Below, piece after piece: positions 8,388 to 16,494 of a DNA stretch of 64,000 nt; position 1 is the stretch's first letter, and each line of letters opens with the position of its first letter. This stretch comes from Brachybacterium endophyticum (lineage in GTDB: Bacteria > Actinomycetota > Actinomycetes > Actinomycetales > Dermabacteraceae). Both the position numbers and the translations under genes were made by a program. The notes under the pieces were generated by a model. It had not been told where the DNA came from. It made no database searches and saw only the letters and a program-made list of their open reading frames with translations. The DNA is taken from positions 1 through 64,000 of the forward strand of contig NZ_QFKX01000004.1 of the NCBI RefSeq assembly GCF_003130585.1. The letters are read 5' to 3'.

Positions 8388-9305
8388 ATGACCACACCCA
8401 CGCTGAGCGAGCAGACACCGCGCGGACGCATGTACCGCATCGAGCCCGACGGGCCGGTCGTCTACCCCTCGATCACGACCGTCGCCGGCATGCGCGCGAA
8501 GGACCATCTGCAGGGCTGGTACGCGACCATGGCCTCCAAGCGGGCTCTGGAGATGTACGCCTGGCTGGATCGCAACCCCGACCGCGCCGCCTCGGAGATC
8601 TCCCGGGTCTCGCAGGACCGCTGGGGGGCACAGAAGCGGATCGCGGCGGCCGCGGAGGAGCACACCCGCATCGCCTCCGAGTTCGGCACCCTCGTCCACG
8701 CGGCCTGCGAGGACTGGGGCCGCAGCGGGGAGCGTCCCTCCCGGGACCACGTGGCCGGGATCGCCGAGTCGATGCGGGGGAGCGAGGGCGCCTTCGCGCG
8801 CGAGCCCGACGCCGGGGCGCTGCTGGACCGGGCCGCGGTGCGGCTCGACGGCTACGGACGCTTCCTCGAGGAGTTCCAGCCCGAGTTCGTCGAGGTCGAG
8901 CAGACGGTCGTGAACCACAGCGTGGGCTACGCGGGGACCACCGACTGCATCGTGCGGATCGGCGGAGCGCTGCTCAGCGGTGACATCAAGACCTCGAAGA
9001 AGGTGCGCGGGGACTACGCCCTGCAGGGCGTCGCCGTCGTGAACGCCGAGGCGCTGCTGGACGAGGACGGCACCGTGCGGGAGATGCCGGACCTGACCGG
9101 GGCCTTCATCATCCACCTGCCGGAGGCCGGTGGGTACTCGGTGGTGCCGCTGAGGACGGGGCCCGAGGAGTTCGAGACCTTCACGGCGCTGCGGAGGGTC
9201 TGGGGCTTCGAGGCCGAGGACTGCGTGCTCGAGAGCTGCACCCAGCCCCAGCAGCTGCTGGTGAACCTGCTGAAGTCCAAGGGCGGTCTCGACGCGATCG
9301 GGTGA
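8388..9305 (+). CDS. RecB-like PD-(D/E)XK nuclease-fold protein
   Basis: A 305-residue protein whose motif order matches RecB-type and phage-exonuclease members of the PD-(D/E)XK superfamily. FGTLVHAACED (H104, E108) is the helical Gx3HxxxE motif, VEQTVV holds E171, and GYAGTTDCIV holds D186. LLSGDIKTSK is the D199-x-K201 catalytic core, and YALQGVAV holds Q213. There is no four-cysteine cluster, so it is not a typical Cas4. Substrate and partners are unknown: a DNA processing role is likely from the fold, but no helicase or recombinase adjoins it. A short AGGAG precedes the ATG. Its stop abuts the convergent response regulator gene. Confidence 0.65.
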   Translation: MTTPTLSEQTPRGRMYRIEPDGPVVYPSITTVAGMRAKDHLQGWYATMASKRALEMYAWLDRNPDRAASEISRVSQDRWGAQKRIAAAAEEHTRIASEFGTLVHAACEDWGRSGERPSRDHVAGIAESMRGSEGAFAREPDAGALLDRAAVRLDGYGRFLEEFQPEFVEVEQTVVNHSVGYAGTTDCIVRIGGALLSGDIKTSKKVRGDYALQGVAVVNAEALLDEDGTVREMPDLTGAFIIHLPEAGGYSVVPLRTGPEEFETFTALRRVWGFEAEDCVLESCTQPQQLLVNLLKSKGGLDAIG

Positions 9306-9929
9306 TCAGCCCTCGGGCCGCAGGATCCCTCGCGAACGCGCCCGGGCGACCGCATCCGTACGGCTGGCGGCGCCGAGCTTGTCGAAGACGTGCACCAGGT
9401 GGGTCTTCACGGTCGCCTGCGAGAGGAACAGCTCGGCGGCGATGGCGGCATTGGTGCGACCCTCTGCCACCAGACGCAGCACCTCCCGCTCGCGCTCGCT
9501 GAGCTCATCGGATCCGCGCCCGCCCAGTCGTGAGCGCACCCGCGGATCCATCACGCGCGTCCCGGACGCGGCGCCGCGCACCGCGCGCACCAGCTCCTCG
9601 GGCGGGGAGTCCTTCAGCAGGTAGCCCGCGGCCCCGGCCTCCATCGCCTCGAGCACGTCCTGGTCGTTGTCGTAGGTGGTCAGCACCACCACGGCGGGCG
9701 GCTCCGGAAGGGCGAGCAGATCGGGGATGATCGCGCTCCCGCGCAGCGGGGAGGTCGTGTACTGCAGGTCCAGCAGCACGACGTCGACGTCGCCCAGTCG
9801 GACGCGGTCCCTCGCCGCCTCCGGGGTGCTCGCCTCGGCGACCACCCGCAGGTCGTCCTCGGCGTCGAGGACCCAGACCAGCCCTCGCCGCACGATCGCG
9901 TGGTCGTCGGCCACCAGGACATCGATCAT
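9306..9929 (-). CDS. NarL/LuxR-family response regulator
   Basis: A 207-residue two-component regulator. The receiver domain (about 1-118) has the acidic pair in VADDH, the phosphoacceptor D54 in VLLDLQY, T84 and K106 in LLKDSPP. The C-terminal LuxR-type helix-turn-helix (about 141-200) reads LSEREREVLRLVAEGRTNAA and SQATVKTHLVHVFDKL. Its ATG overlaps the stop of the sensor kinase gene by four bases, so the two form a cognate pair. The target genes are not evident; many pairs of this family sense envelope stress and regulate neighbouring transporters, but none is adjacent here. Confidence 0.92.
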   Translation of the reverse strand: MIDVLVADDHAIVRRGLVWVLDAEDDLRVVAEASTPEAARDRVRLGDVDVVLLDLQYTTSPLRGSAIIPDLLALPEPPAVVVLTTYDNDQDVLEAMEAGAAGYLLKDSPPEELVRAVRGAASGTRVMDPRVRSRLGGRGSDELSEREREVLRLVAEGRTNAAIAAELFLSQATVKTHLVHVFDKLGAASRTDAVARARSRGILRPEG

Positions 9930-11203
9930 CCCTGCTCCTCCCGGATGTCTGCCGCCGGTGCCTCCTGCACGACGTGTGTAGCCGCCGTGCCCCGTCCCGG
10001 GGCCGCGCCCACCGGCAGACGCACCTGCACCGCGGTGCCCTCCCCGGGCGCGGACTCGACCGTGACGTCACCACCGGCGGCACGGGCCCGGGCGCGCACG
10101 GTGCGCAGCCCGAATCCCTCGGCGGTCGACGGGTCGAAGCCGAGCCCGTCGTCCACGACGTCGAGCACCAGGTCCCCGTCCTGCGCGCCCACCGTGAGCA
10201 CGGCGCGGGACGCATCGGCGTGCTGCAGGACGTTGCCCACGAGCGAGCGGGTGATGCGCTCCAGCGCCGAGGCCGCCCGTTCCGGGACCTGACCGTCCTC
10301 GCCCTCCGCCAGCTCCCAGCGCAACTGCACCCGGGGCGAGTCTGCGGAGCTCGGCGCCATCTCGGTCAGCACCTCCTGGAGTCGCTCGTGCAGCGGCGTG
10401 CCCGACGCGGAGGCGCCGTCGGCGTCGACGAACGCGCGGGTCTGACGGCTGGTGAGCGCCGCGGCCCCGCGGGCCTGGGCGAGGTGACCCGAGGCGGTCT
10501 CGAGGTCGGAGGCCTCGAGCGCGGTGCGCGCGGCGTCGAGCAGCATCTGGATCGACAGGGCCGACTGCGCGACCGTGTCGTGCAGGTCGCGGGCGATGCG
10601 CTCGCGTTCCTCGGCGCGCGCCGTCTCCCGTTGGGTGCGCGCGATCTGATCCTGCGCATCGAGCAGGTCCTGGGCGAGCTGAGTGCGCTCGTCGATCACG
10701 TCCTGCAGGGTCCGCACCACGAGCACGACGGCGAGGGCGACCAGAGCCCCCAGGACGGGGCCGAGGATCCCTGCTGCGCCCGCGGGCCCCTCCCAGAGCG
10801 CGAAGCCTCCCGCAGCGACCGCGGTGACCACGACGAGCGCGCTCACGCCGCCCACGAGCGGGAGGGCGTAGAGGACGGCGAAGTCCAGGCCGAAGGCGAT
10901 CCAGACGGCGTCCCCGGACAGCGTGAAGCAGCAGGCCCAGAGCAGGAGGACGGGGACCAGGTATCGCAGGGCCCACCATGAGCCCCGGTGACCGATTCCC
11001 CGTGCGGAGGCCATTCGGGCGCCGATCGAGTAGACGCTCACGAGGGCCACCAGCAGGACGAGGCGGAGGCTCGCTGCGGTCTCCGGGAGCTGCGGCAGGG
11101 TGCGCAGGGCGGCGATCGCCACCAGCAGGTACACGAGCGCATGCACGAGCCAGCGCAGAGCCTGCGCGTACGGCGCGCGCTGCGGTCCTGCCGGCGAGGT
11201 CAT
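9926..11203 (-). CDS. Membrane sensor histidine kinase (HisKA_3 type)
   Basis: A 425-residue kinase partner of the downstream response regulator. Residues about 15-165 contain five or six hydrophobic segments with very short loops and no separate extracellular sensor domain. A coiled linker follows, then the dimerisation/phosphoacceptor helix ERERIARDLHDTVAQS with H208. The ATPase domain shows SLVGNVLQHAD (N box) and VVDDGLGFD (G1 box). The short loops suggest sensing within or close to the membrane. The ATG lies exactly six bases after a TAGACT box, so the operon is probably transcribed as a leaderless mRNA. Confidence 0.9.
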   Translation of the reverse strand: MTSPAGPQRAPYAQALRWLVHALVYLLVAIAALRTLPQLPETAASLRLVLLVALVSVYSIGARMASARGIGHRGSWWALRYLVPVLLLWACCFTLSGDAVWIAFGLDFAVLYALPLVGGVSALVVVTAVAAGGFALWEGPAGAAGILGPVLGALVALAVVLVVRTLQDVIDERTQLAQDLLDAQDQIARTQRETARAEERERIARDLHDTVAQSALSIQMLLDAARTALEASDLETASGHLAQARGAAALTSRQTRAFVDADGASASGTPLHERLQEVLTEMAPSSADSPRVQLRWELAEGEDGQVPERAASALERITRSLVGNVLQHADASRAVLTVGAQDGDLVLDVVDDGLGFDPSTAEGFGLRTVRARARAAGGDVTVESAPGEGTAVQVRLPVGAAPGRGTAATHVVQEAPAADIREEQG

Positions 11204-11209
11204 GACCCG

Positions 11210-11215
11210 AGTCTA
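11210..11215 (-). promoter_or_regulatory. Leaderless -10 box of the two-component operon
   Basis: Minus-strand TAGACT, six bases before the histidine kinase ATG at 11203. Confidence 0.65.
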
Positions 11216-11227
11216 GGGAAGAGCGAG

Positions 11228-11269
11228 GAAGAGCCCCCGATCCGCGTCACGGCGGGTCGGGGGCTCTTC
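11228..11269 (-). terminator. Hairpin terminator of glnA1
   Basis: Inverted repeat of about 16 bp with one G:T pair (arms 11228-11243 and 11254-11269), beginning 16 bases after the glnA1 stop on the minus strand. It separates glnA1 from the kinase promoter. Confidence 0.75.
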
Positions 11270-11284
11270 GTCCGAGGGAACGGC

Positions 11285-12715
11285 TCAGATGTCGTAGTAG
11301 AGCTCGAACTCGAAGGGGTGCGGACGGAACCGGAAGGGATCGATCTCGTTCTCGCGCTTGTAGCTGATCCAGGTCTCGATCAGGTCCTCGGGGAACACGT
11401 CGCCCTCGGTGAGGTAGTCGTGATCGGCCTCGAGCGCGTCCAGCGCGCCGCCGAGCGACTCGGGCAGCTGCTTGATCTGCGCGTGCTCCTCGGGCGGCAG
11501 CTCGTAGAGGTCCTTGTCGATGGGCTCGGGCGGCTCGATCCGGTTGCGGATGCCGTCCAGGCCGGCCATCAGCTGTGCGGCGAAGGACAGGTAGGGGTTC
11601 GCCGACGGGTCGGGCGCGCGGAACTCCAGACGCTTGGCCTTCGGCGAGGTGCCCGTGACGGGGATGCGGATCGCCGCGGAGCGGTTGCGCGCCGAGTAGA
11701 CCATGTTCACGGGGGCCTCGAAGCCCGGCACCAGGCGCTTGAAGGAGTTCACCGTGGGGTTGGTGAAGGCCACCAGCGAGGGTGCGTGCTCGATGAGCCC
11801 GCCGATGTACCAGCGGGCCATGTCCGAGAGGCCGCCGTAGCCACGCTCGTCGTAGAACAGCGGCTCGCCATCCTTCCACAGCGACTGGTGGGTGTGCATG
11901 CCCGAGCCGTTGTCGCCGAACAGGGGCTTGGGCATGAAGGTCGCGGTCTTGCCGTTCTCCCAGGCCGAGTTCTTGATGACGTACTTGAACTTCATGACGT
12001 CGTCGGCGGCCTTGCGCAGCGTGTCGAAGGTGTAGTTGACCTCCTGCTGGCCGGCGGTGCCCACCTCGTGGTGCGCACGCTCGACGTTCAGCCCCACCTC
12101 GGCCAGACGCACGACCATCTCGTCGCGCAGATCGGCCATCTGATCGTTGGGGGAGACGGGGAAGTAGCCGCCCTTGACGCGGGTCTTGTAGCCCTGGTTG
12201 CCGCCGAAGGCCGACTCGTCGCGGTCGGAGTTCCAGACTGCCTCGTCGGAGTCGATCTGGTAGCTCGCGCCCTGCATCTCGGTCTTGAAGCGGATGTCGT
12301 CGAAGATGTAGAACTCCGCCTCGGCCGCGAAGAACGCGGTGTCCGCGATCCCGGTCGAGCGCATGTACTCCTCGGCCTTGGTGGCGACGGTGCGCGGGTC
12401 GCGGGAGTAGGGCTCGTCGGTGAACGGGTCGACGATCGAGAAGTTGACGACGAGCGTCTTGTGCTCGCGGAAGGGATCGATGTAGGCGGTGTCGAGGTCC
12501 GGCACGAGCTTCATGTCGGACTCGTGGATGGCCTGGAAGCCACGGATCGACGAGCCGTCGAAGAGCTGGCCGGTGGCGATGGCGTCCTCGTCGAAGGTGC
12601 TCGCCGGCACGTTGAAGTGCTGCATGACACCGGGGAGGTCGCAGAAGCGGATGTCGACGAACTCGACGCCCTCCTCCTCGATGTACTTGATGGCCTCGCT
12701 GGGATTGCTGAACAC
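11285..12715 (-). CDS. glnA1: Glutamine synthetase type I (adenylylation-regulated)
   Basis: Main ammonium-assimilating glutamine synthetase, a dodecamer that makes glutamine from glutamate, ammonia and ATP. It has 476 residues with [46 protein letters not shown] and [19 protein letters not shown] contains Tyr404, the expected GlnE adenylylation site (Y397 in E. coli). The GTG at 12715 was chosen over an upstream ATG at 12742 because GGAGGAG sits directly before it and family members begin at this point. A TAGACT box at 12840-12835 gives a 110-base leader, leaving room for nitrogen control. Confidence 0.95.
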   Translation of the reverse strand: MFSNPSEAIKYIEEEGVEFVDIRFCDLPGVMQHFNVPASTFDEDAIATGQLFDGSSIRGFQAIHESDMKLVPDLDTAYIDPFREHKTLVVNFSIVDPFTDEPYSRDPRTVATKAEEYMRSTGIADTAFFAAEAEFYIFDDIRFKTEMQGASYQIDSDEAVWNSDRDESAFGGNQGYKTRVKGGYFPVSPNDQMADLRDEMVVRLAEVGLNVERAHHEVGTAGQQEVNYTFDTLRKAADDVMKFKYVIKNSAWENGKTATFMPKPLFGDNGSGMHTHQSLWKDGEPLFYDERGYGGLSDMARWYIGGLIEHAPSLVAFTNPTVNSFKRLVPGFEAPVNMVYSARNRSAAIRIPVTGTSPKAKRLEFRAPDPSANPYLSFAAQLMAGLDGIRNRIEPPEPIDKDLYELPPEEHAQIKQLPESLGGALDALEADHDYLTEGDVFPEDLIETWISYKRENEIDPFRFRPHPFEFELYYDI

Positions 12716-13020
12716 GTCTCCTCCATCCGCATGCTCACGCATGCGCTGCTGATCCCCTGGGGGCGGTCATCGGCCGCGGACGGGACGCGACCCGCCCACG
12801 GTCCGGCTGCGGGATGCCCGCAGCCCGTGCCAGCAGTCTAGGACGATGCGCGGACCCTTCCGCGCAGAGGTCCGGGCCGCCGGGTCGGCCCTCACGGGGC
12901 CTCACGCACAGCTCTCCGGACGGGGATCCCTGCGCAGCCGCAGGAGCCGCGTGGCCGGACTCACGACCCGTGGGCGCAGCGCGCGGTGCCCTCGCCTCTG
13001 GTGATCAGTAGGCTGGAGCG
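12716..13020. promoter_or_regulatory. Divergent promoter region, glnA1 and RDD gene
   Basis: A 305-base gap with no gene. On the minus strand TAGACT (12840-12835) is the likely glnA1 -10 box. On the plus strand TAGGCT (13009-13014) lies six bases before the RDD GTG, a leaderless promoter. I looked for an actinobacterial GlnR-type pattern (GTnAC-n6-GaAAC) and saw no convincing copy. Confidence 0.5.
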
Positions 13021-13455
13021 GTGATCGAACGCAAGGATCTGGGAGCCTGGCTCGAGGGGCCTCCGACCGACGAGGAGTACGTGCGCGGCTCCCGGCTGGG
13101 GCTGCCCGCGGAGGGCTCGGGATCGGTCGCTCCCATCGGCCGACGGATCCTCTCCCTGCTCATCGACTGGGCCCTGTGCCTGCTCGTCTCGCAGCTGTTC
13201 ACCGGCGGTGACCCCGCGATGACGCTGGGACTCTTCGCTGTCGAGAACCTGCTGCTGATCAGCCTTTTCGGCATCACGATCGGACAGTTCGCGATGGCCG
13301 TGCGGGTCACCCCCGTGCGTGGCCGTCAGCCGATCCTGCTGCGCTCCCTGATCAGGATCGTCCTGATGCTCCTGCTGCTGCCGGCGATCATCTGGAACCG
13401 CGACGCCCAGCCCCTGCACGACGTCGCCGCGGGCACCGCGGTGGTCCGCCGCTGA
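13021..13455 (+). CDS. RDD-family membrane protein
   Basis: A 144-residue integral membrane protein with the RDD signature: IGRRILSLLIDWALC places the Arg and Asp in the first membrane helix, and NRDAQPLHDVAAGT is the conserved C-terminal DxxxGT. Three hydrophobic helices lie at about 40-58, 68-88 and 105-125. The gene sits next to glnA1 in many Actinobacteria, but its function is not established; transport or stress roles have been suggested for other RDD proteins. It starts with GTG, six bases after TAGGCT. Confidence 0.85.
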   Translation: MIERKDLGAWLEGPPTDEEYVRGSRLGLPAEGSGSVAPIGRRILSLLIDWALCLLVSQLFTGGDPAMTLGLFAVENLLLISLFGITIGQFAMAVRVTPVRGRQPILLRSLIRIVLMLLLLPAIIWNRDAQPLHDVAAGTAVVRR

Positions 13456-13713
13456 GCGGAGGGCTCGCTCCCGGGCGGTGACGCAGCCGTCGGGCCCTGC
13501 GCCCGTGACCTCACGGATCCAGGTCGTCACCTCGCGACGTCCTCGCTGACGCCCGTGCCGGATCGGGCATGACGAAGCCGATGGCACGCAGCGCCACCTC
13601 CCTGCTCCGGAGAGACTCCTCCTGTTCGCGACCTGGCGGTACGCACGTGCCGAACACGCTCGCCGTCCTCCCGTAAAACCCTCTGACCTGCGACGACATA
13701 AGATCACGTTTAG

Positions 13714-13738
13714 ATAACGAATATAACGGAATGGTAAC
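13714..13738. repeat. Three spaced TAAC repeats
   Basis: ATAAC at 13714-13718 and 13723-13727 and GTAAC at 13734-13738, spaced 9 and 11 bases, each followed by G. Direct repeats about one helical turn apart look like a site for a dimeric response regulator. The last pair has the GTnAC-type spacing used by MtrA/GlnR proteins, but only partly fits the consensus. Confidence 0.4.
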
Positions 13739-13771
13739 GGCACGCGTTCGGCAGCCTCGCGACCGCATGCG

Positions 13772-13815
13772 AGAGCCCCCGCGGCGCCGGCGGGACCGGC
13801 ACTCACGGGGGCTCT
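13772..13815 (-). terminator. Hairpin terminator of the lipB-lipA-DUF4191 group
   Basis: A 10-bp outer stem (13772-13781 with 13806-13815) enclosing GC-rich inner pairs, 35 bases after the DUF4191 stop on the minus strand. Confidence 0.6.
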
Positions 13816-13849
13816 GCGCCGCACGGGACGGCAGCGGCATCGAGGTGTC

Positions 13850-14584
13850 TCAGCGACCTCCGCGCATCATCGCCTTCTTGCTGACACCGCGCGTCCGGGT
13901 GGGATCCATGCCCTTGGGCACGGCGCTGCGGACCGAGGGGGTCAGGGCGGCCAGACGACGGCTGACCGCAGCCGACTCGTCCTTCGTCAGCGACTTCTTC
14001 ATCCGCGTCATGTAGGAGGGGAGCTTGTGCAGCGGGGTCTCGTCCTCGCCGTCGCCGACGACGATCCGGTGCACCGGGATCGGCTCGTTGTTCAGCACGC
14101 GCTTGACGCGACGCGTCTCCTTGTCGAGCAGCTTCATCGAGGGCCCCGAGCCGTCCTCGGCGACCAGGACCACGCCCGCACGCCCGGAGGCGCGGAAGAT
14201 CATCCGCTGCGAGCGCGGGTCCATCTGCACGGGCTCGTCCTCGACGTTCCATCCGCGACGGATCGACTGCATGGCCGCGAGCGGGGCGCCGGACTGGCCC
14301 TTGATGCGGTTGAAGGCCGCCGATTCCGCCTTGCGGGCGAGGATGAACATCGCGGCGAGCAGGCCGACGGCCAGACCCAGGAAGATGCCGTACCAGATCA
14401 TCCCCAGGATCAGCTTGCTGAGGATCGTCAGCACGACGATGGCGGCGACGAAGGCGCCGAGCATCCAGGGCAGGGTGGAGCGGTCGGCCGCCTGGGTGAC
14501 CTTGAAGACCTCCACCATCTGCTTGAGGCGGCCCTGCTTCTTGGGCGTCGCCTCGGTGGTGTCCGTGTCCTTGGTACGTGCCAT
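13850..14584 (-). CDS. DUF4191 membrane protein
   Basis: A 244-residue protein of the actinobacterial DUF4191 family. A charged N-terminus is followed by two closely spaced membrane helices at about 41-60 and 62-83 and a cytoplasmic C-terminal domain with GRAGVVLVAED and a basic tail. Its fixed position downstream of lipA suggests a link to lipoate metabolism or the membrane, but no activity is known. It starts 15 bases after the lipA stop with AGGAAG as ribosome site, so it is co-transcribed with lipA. Confidence 0.88.
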   Translation of the reverse strand: MARTKDTDTTEATPKKQGRLKQMVEVFKVTQAADRSTLPWMLGAFVAAIVVLTILSKLILGMIWYGIFLGLAVGLLAAMFILARKAESAAFNRIKGQSGAPLAAMQSIRRGWNVEDEPVQMDPRSQRMIFRASGRAGVVLVAEDGSGPSMKLLDKETRRVKRVLNNEPIPVHRIVVGDGEDETPLHKLPSYMTRMKKSLTKDESAAVSRRLAALTPSVRSAVPKGMDPTRTRGVSKKAMMRGGR

Positions 14585-14599
14585 GGTTCTTCCTGTGTC

Positions 14600-15622
14600 T
14601 CAGCCCGCCTGCGCGGCGGACATGCGAGCGACCACGCTCGAGGCCTCCTGCCGGGCGGGGGTGTTCTGGTCGAGGTGGCGGAGATTCTCGGGGATCTCGC
14701 GGCCGAGCTTCTTCATCGCCTGCGCCCACAGCCGTCCCGAACGGTAGGAGGAGCGCACCATCGGGCCGGCCATGACCCCGAGGAAGCCCATCTGCTCCGC
14801 GGTCTCGGAGAGCTCGACGAACTCCTGGGGCTTGAGCCAACGATCGATCGGGTGGTGCATCTTGGAGGGCCGCAGGTACTGCGTGATGGTGATGATGTCG
14901 CAGCCGGAGTCGTGCAGGCGCTGCAGGGAGTCGATGACCTCGTCGGGCGTCTCGCCCATCCCCAGGATCAGGTTCGACTTGGTGATCATCCCGGCGTCCT
15001 TCGCCATCTCGAGCACTGAGAGGCTGCGCTCGTAGCGGAAGGCCGGTCGGATCTGCTTGAAGATCCGGGGGACGGTCTCGAGGTTGTGGGCGAACACCTC
15101 GGGCTGGGCGTCGAAGACCTGCTCGAGGGCCTCACCACGTCCCTTGATGTCGTCGATCAGGAGCTCCACCCCGCAGCCGGGGTTCAGCGCATGGACCTGC
15201 CTGCAGGTCTCGGCGAACAGGCCGGCGGCGCCGTCGGCGAGGTCATCGCGGGCGACACCGGTGATGGTGGAGTAGCGCAGACCCATCTCCTGCACCGACT
15301 GGGCGACCTTGAAGGGCTCCATCGGATCCAGCGGTTCGGGCTTGCCGGTGGCGATGTCGCAGAAGTCGCAGCGACGGGTGCAGCGGTCGCCACCGATGAG
15401 GAAGGAGGCCTCGCGGTCCTCCCAGCACTCGAAGATGTTCGGGCAGCCGGCTTCCTCGCACACGGTGTGCAGGCCGCGGCCGTGCACGCGCTTCTTCATG
15501 GCGGAGTACTCCGGGCCCATGACGGCGCGGGTCTTGATCCACTCGGGCTTGCGCTCGATCGGGGTCTCGGCGTTGCGAGCCTCGACACGGAGCATCTTGC
15601 GCCCCTCGGGAGCGATCGTCAC
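14600..15622 (-). CDS. lipA: Lipoyl synthase
   Basis: Radical-SAM enzyme that inserts two sulfurs into protein-bound octanoyl groups, producing the lipoyl cofactor used by the SucB-type E2 in this window. In 340 residues it has both iron-sulfur clusters: C55, C60 and C66 ([12 protein letters not shown]) for the auxiliary cluster, and C81, C85 and C88 (CTRRCDFC) for the SAM cluster. The C-terminal RSSYR serine is present (VRSSYRSG). It starts with GTG preceded by GAGGAGG. The gene lies between lipB and DUF4191. Confidence 0.97.
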   Translation of the reverse strand: MTIAPEGRKMLRVEARNAETPIERKPEWIKTRAVMGPEYSAMKKRVHGRGLHTVCEEAGCPNIFECWEDREASFLIGGDRCTRRCDFCDIATGKPEPLDPMEPFKVAQSVQEMGLRYSTITGVARDDLADGAAGLFAETCRQVHALNPGCGVELLIDDIKGRGEALEQVFDAQPEVFAHNLETVPRIFKQIRPAFRYERSLSVLEMAKDAGMITKSNLILGMGETPDEVIDSLQRLHDSGCDIITITQYLRPSKMHHPIDRWLKPQEFVELSETAEQMGFLGVMAGPMVRSSYRSGRLWAQAMKKLGREIPENLRHLDQNTPARQEASSVVARMSAAQAG

Positions 15623-15652
15623 GCGTTCCTCCTCGTATCGCGGTTCCCGGCC

Positions 15653-15658
15653 AGTCTA
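15653..15658 (-). promoter_or_regulatory. -10 box of lipA
   Basis: Minus-strand TAGACT in the 61-base gap after lipB. It gives a leader of about 25 bases ending in the lipA ribosome site, so lipA can be expressed apart from lipB. Confidence 0.5.
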
Positions 15659-15683
15659 CGGGCCGGGAGGGGTCACGGCCGTG

Positions 15684-16382
15684 TCAGCGTGAGCGCGCCG
15701 ACGTGCGCTCCGCCACGAGGTCACCCATGGCGGCCTCGACGGTGTCGATGACGTCGGCCACGCGGACGCTGCGGCCCAGCTCGGAGCTGAGGCTCGTCAC
15801 CCCGGCGTCGTCGATGCCGCAGGGGATCACGTTCTGCGCCCAGTTCAGATCGTTCGCGCAGTTCAGGGCGAAGCCGTGCATCGTGGTGCGCTTGGAGACC
15901 CGCAGGCCGATCGCCGCCAGCTTCCGGTCGTCCTCGCCCTCGCGGACCACCCAGACGCCGCTGCGGCCCTCGACCGGGCGGGTCTCGAGACCCAGATCGG
16001 CCGCGACGCCGATCAGCGTGCTCTCGAGGGCGCGGACGAAGCCCACCACGTCGATGGGCGCGGGAAGGGTGACGATCGGGTAGCCGACCAACTGCTGGGG
16101 ACCGTGCCAGGTGATCTTGCCGCCCCGGTCGATGTCGACGACGGGGGCGCCGTCCCGAGGGCGCTCCTCCTCGGCGGTGAGCTTGCCGGCCGTGTAGACG
16201 GGCTCGTGCTCGAGGAGGATCAGCGTGTTCGGCCGACGCCCCGCGACCACGTCGGCATGCACCTGACGCTGGACGTCCCAGGCGGCGTTGAACTCGACAG
16301 GACCGGGCGGGAGGCCGAACTCCTGATGGCGGTCCCCACCGGGGAGCGGGTCGCTGAAACCGAGGCGGATGACGTCGAGCAC
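15684..16382 (-). CDS. lipB: Octanoyl-ACP: protein N-octanoyltransferase
   Basis: Transfers octanoate from acyl carrier protein to lipoyl domains, the step before LipA. The 232 residues include LLEHEPVYTAGK, RGGKITWHGPQQLVGYPI, the catalytic lysine in KLAAIG and the acyl-carrying cysteine in IPCGIDDAGVTSL. An upstream in-frame GTG at 16409 would add nine residues. I prefer the GTG at 16382 because it begins MLDVIRLGF, as in relatives, and follows a TAGTCT box by seven bases, indicating a leaderless start. Confidence 0.93.
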   Translation of the reverse strand: MLDVIRLGFSDPLPGGDRHQEFGLPPGPVEFNAAWDVQRQVHADVVAGRRPNTLILLEHEPVYTAGKLTAEEERPRDGAPVVDIDRGGKITWHGPQQLVGYPIVTLPAPIDVVGFVRALESTLIGVAADLGLETRPVEGRSGVWVVREGEDDRKLAAIGLRVSKRTTMHGFALNCANDLNWAQNVIPCGIDDAGVTSLSSELGRSVRVADVIDTVEAAMGDLVAERTSARSR

Positions 16383-16389
16383 GACCGAC

Positions 16390-16395
16390 AGACTA
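16390..16395 (-). promoter_or_regulatory. Leaderless -10 box of lipB
   Basis: Minus-strand TAGTCT, seven bases before the chosen lipB GTG. This site decides between the two candidate starts. Confidence 0.55.
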
Positions 16396-16494
16396 CCGCC
16401 GCAGCCCACCCGGGGAGCACACGCCCGGCGCCGGGGCCTGCACGTTGTGGATGAGTTCCGGGCCCTCCTCCATCACCGGTGTTCACTGTGCCCC

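Larger units (their letters stand above)
13456..13849. other. 394-base gap between convergent genes with an AT-rich island
   Basis: No convincing gene. The middle (about 13697-13738) is strikingly AT-rich for this genome. It holds three near-direct repeats of the form [AG]TAACG and, on the minus strand, a TATATT -10-like hexamer. Minus-strand transcription from it would enter a 62-codon open frame (ATG at 13699, stop at 13511) without recognisable homology. The right end holds the DUF4191 terminator. Confidence 0.5.

Noticed and set aside
8388-9305. Prophage remnant or Cas4 for the RecB-like gene
   Set aside because: There are no other phage genes, integrase, att-like repeats or CRISPR array, and the iron-sulfur cysteines of Cas4 are absent.
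12713-12742. Upstream ATG as the glnA1 start
   Set aside because: It adds nine residues not typical of the family and overlaps the good GGAGGAG ribosome site of the GTG at 12715.
12716-13020. GlnR operator upstream of glnA1
   Set aside because: I found no pair matching GTnAC-n6-GaAAC closely enough to report as a site.
13510-13713. c-di-AMP (ydaO-type) riboswitch in the gap after the RDD gene
   Set aside because: The minus-strand leader downstream of the AT-rich island lacks the conserved blocks of that riboswitch, and no cell-wall hydrolase gene follows.
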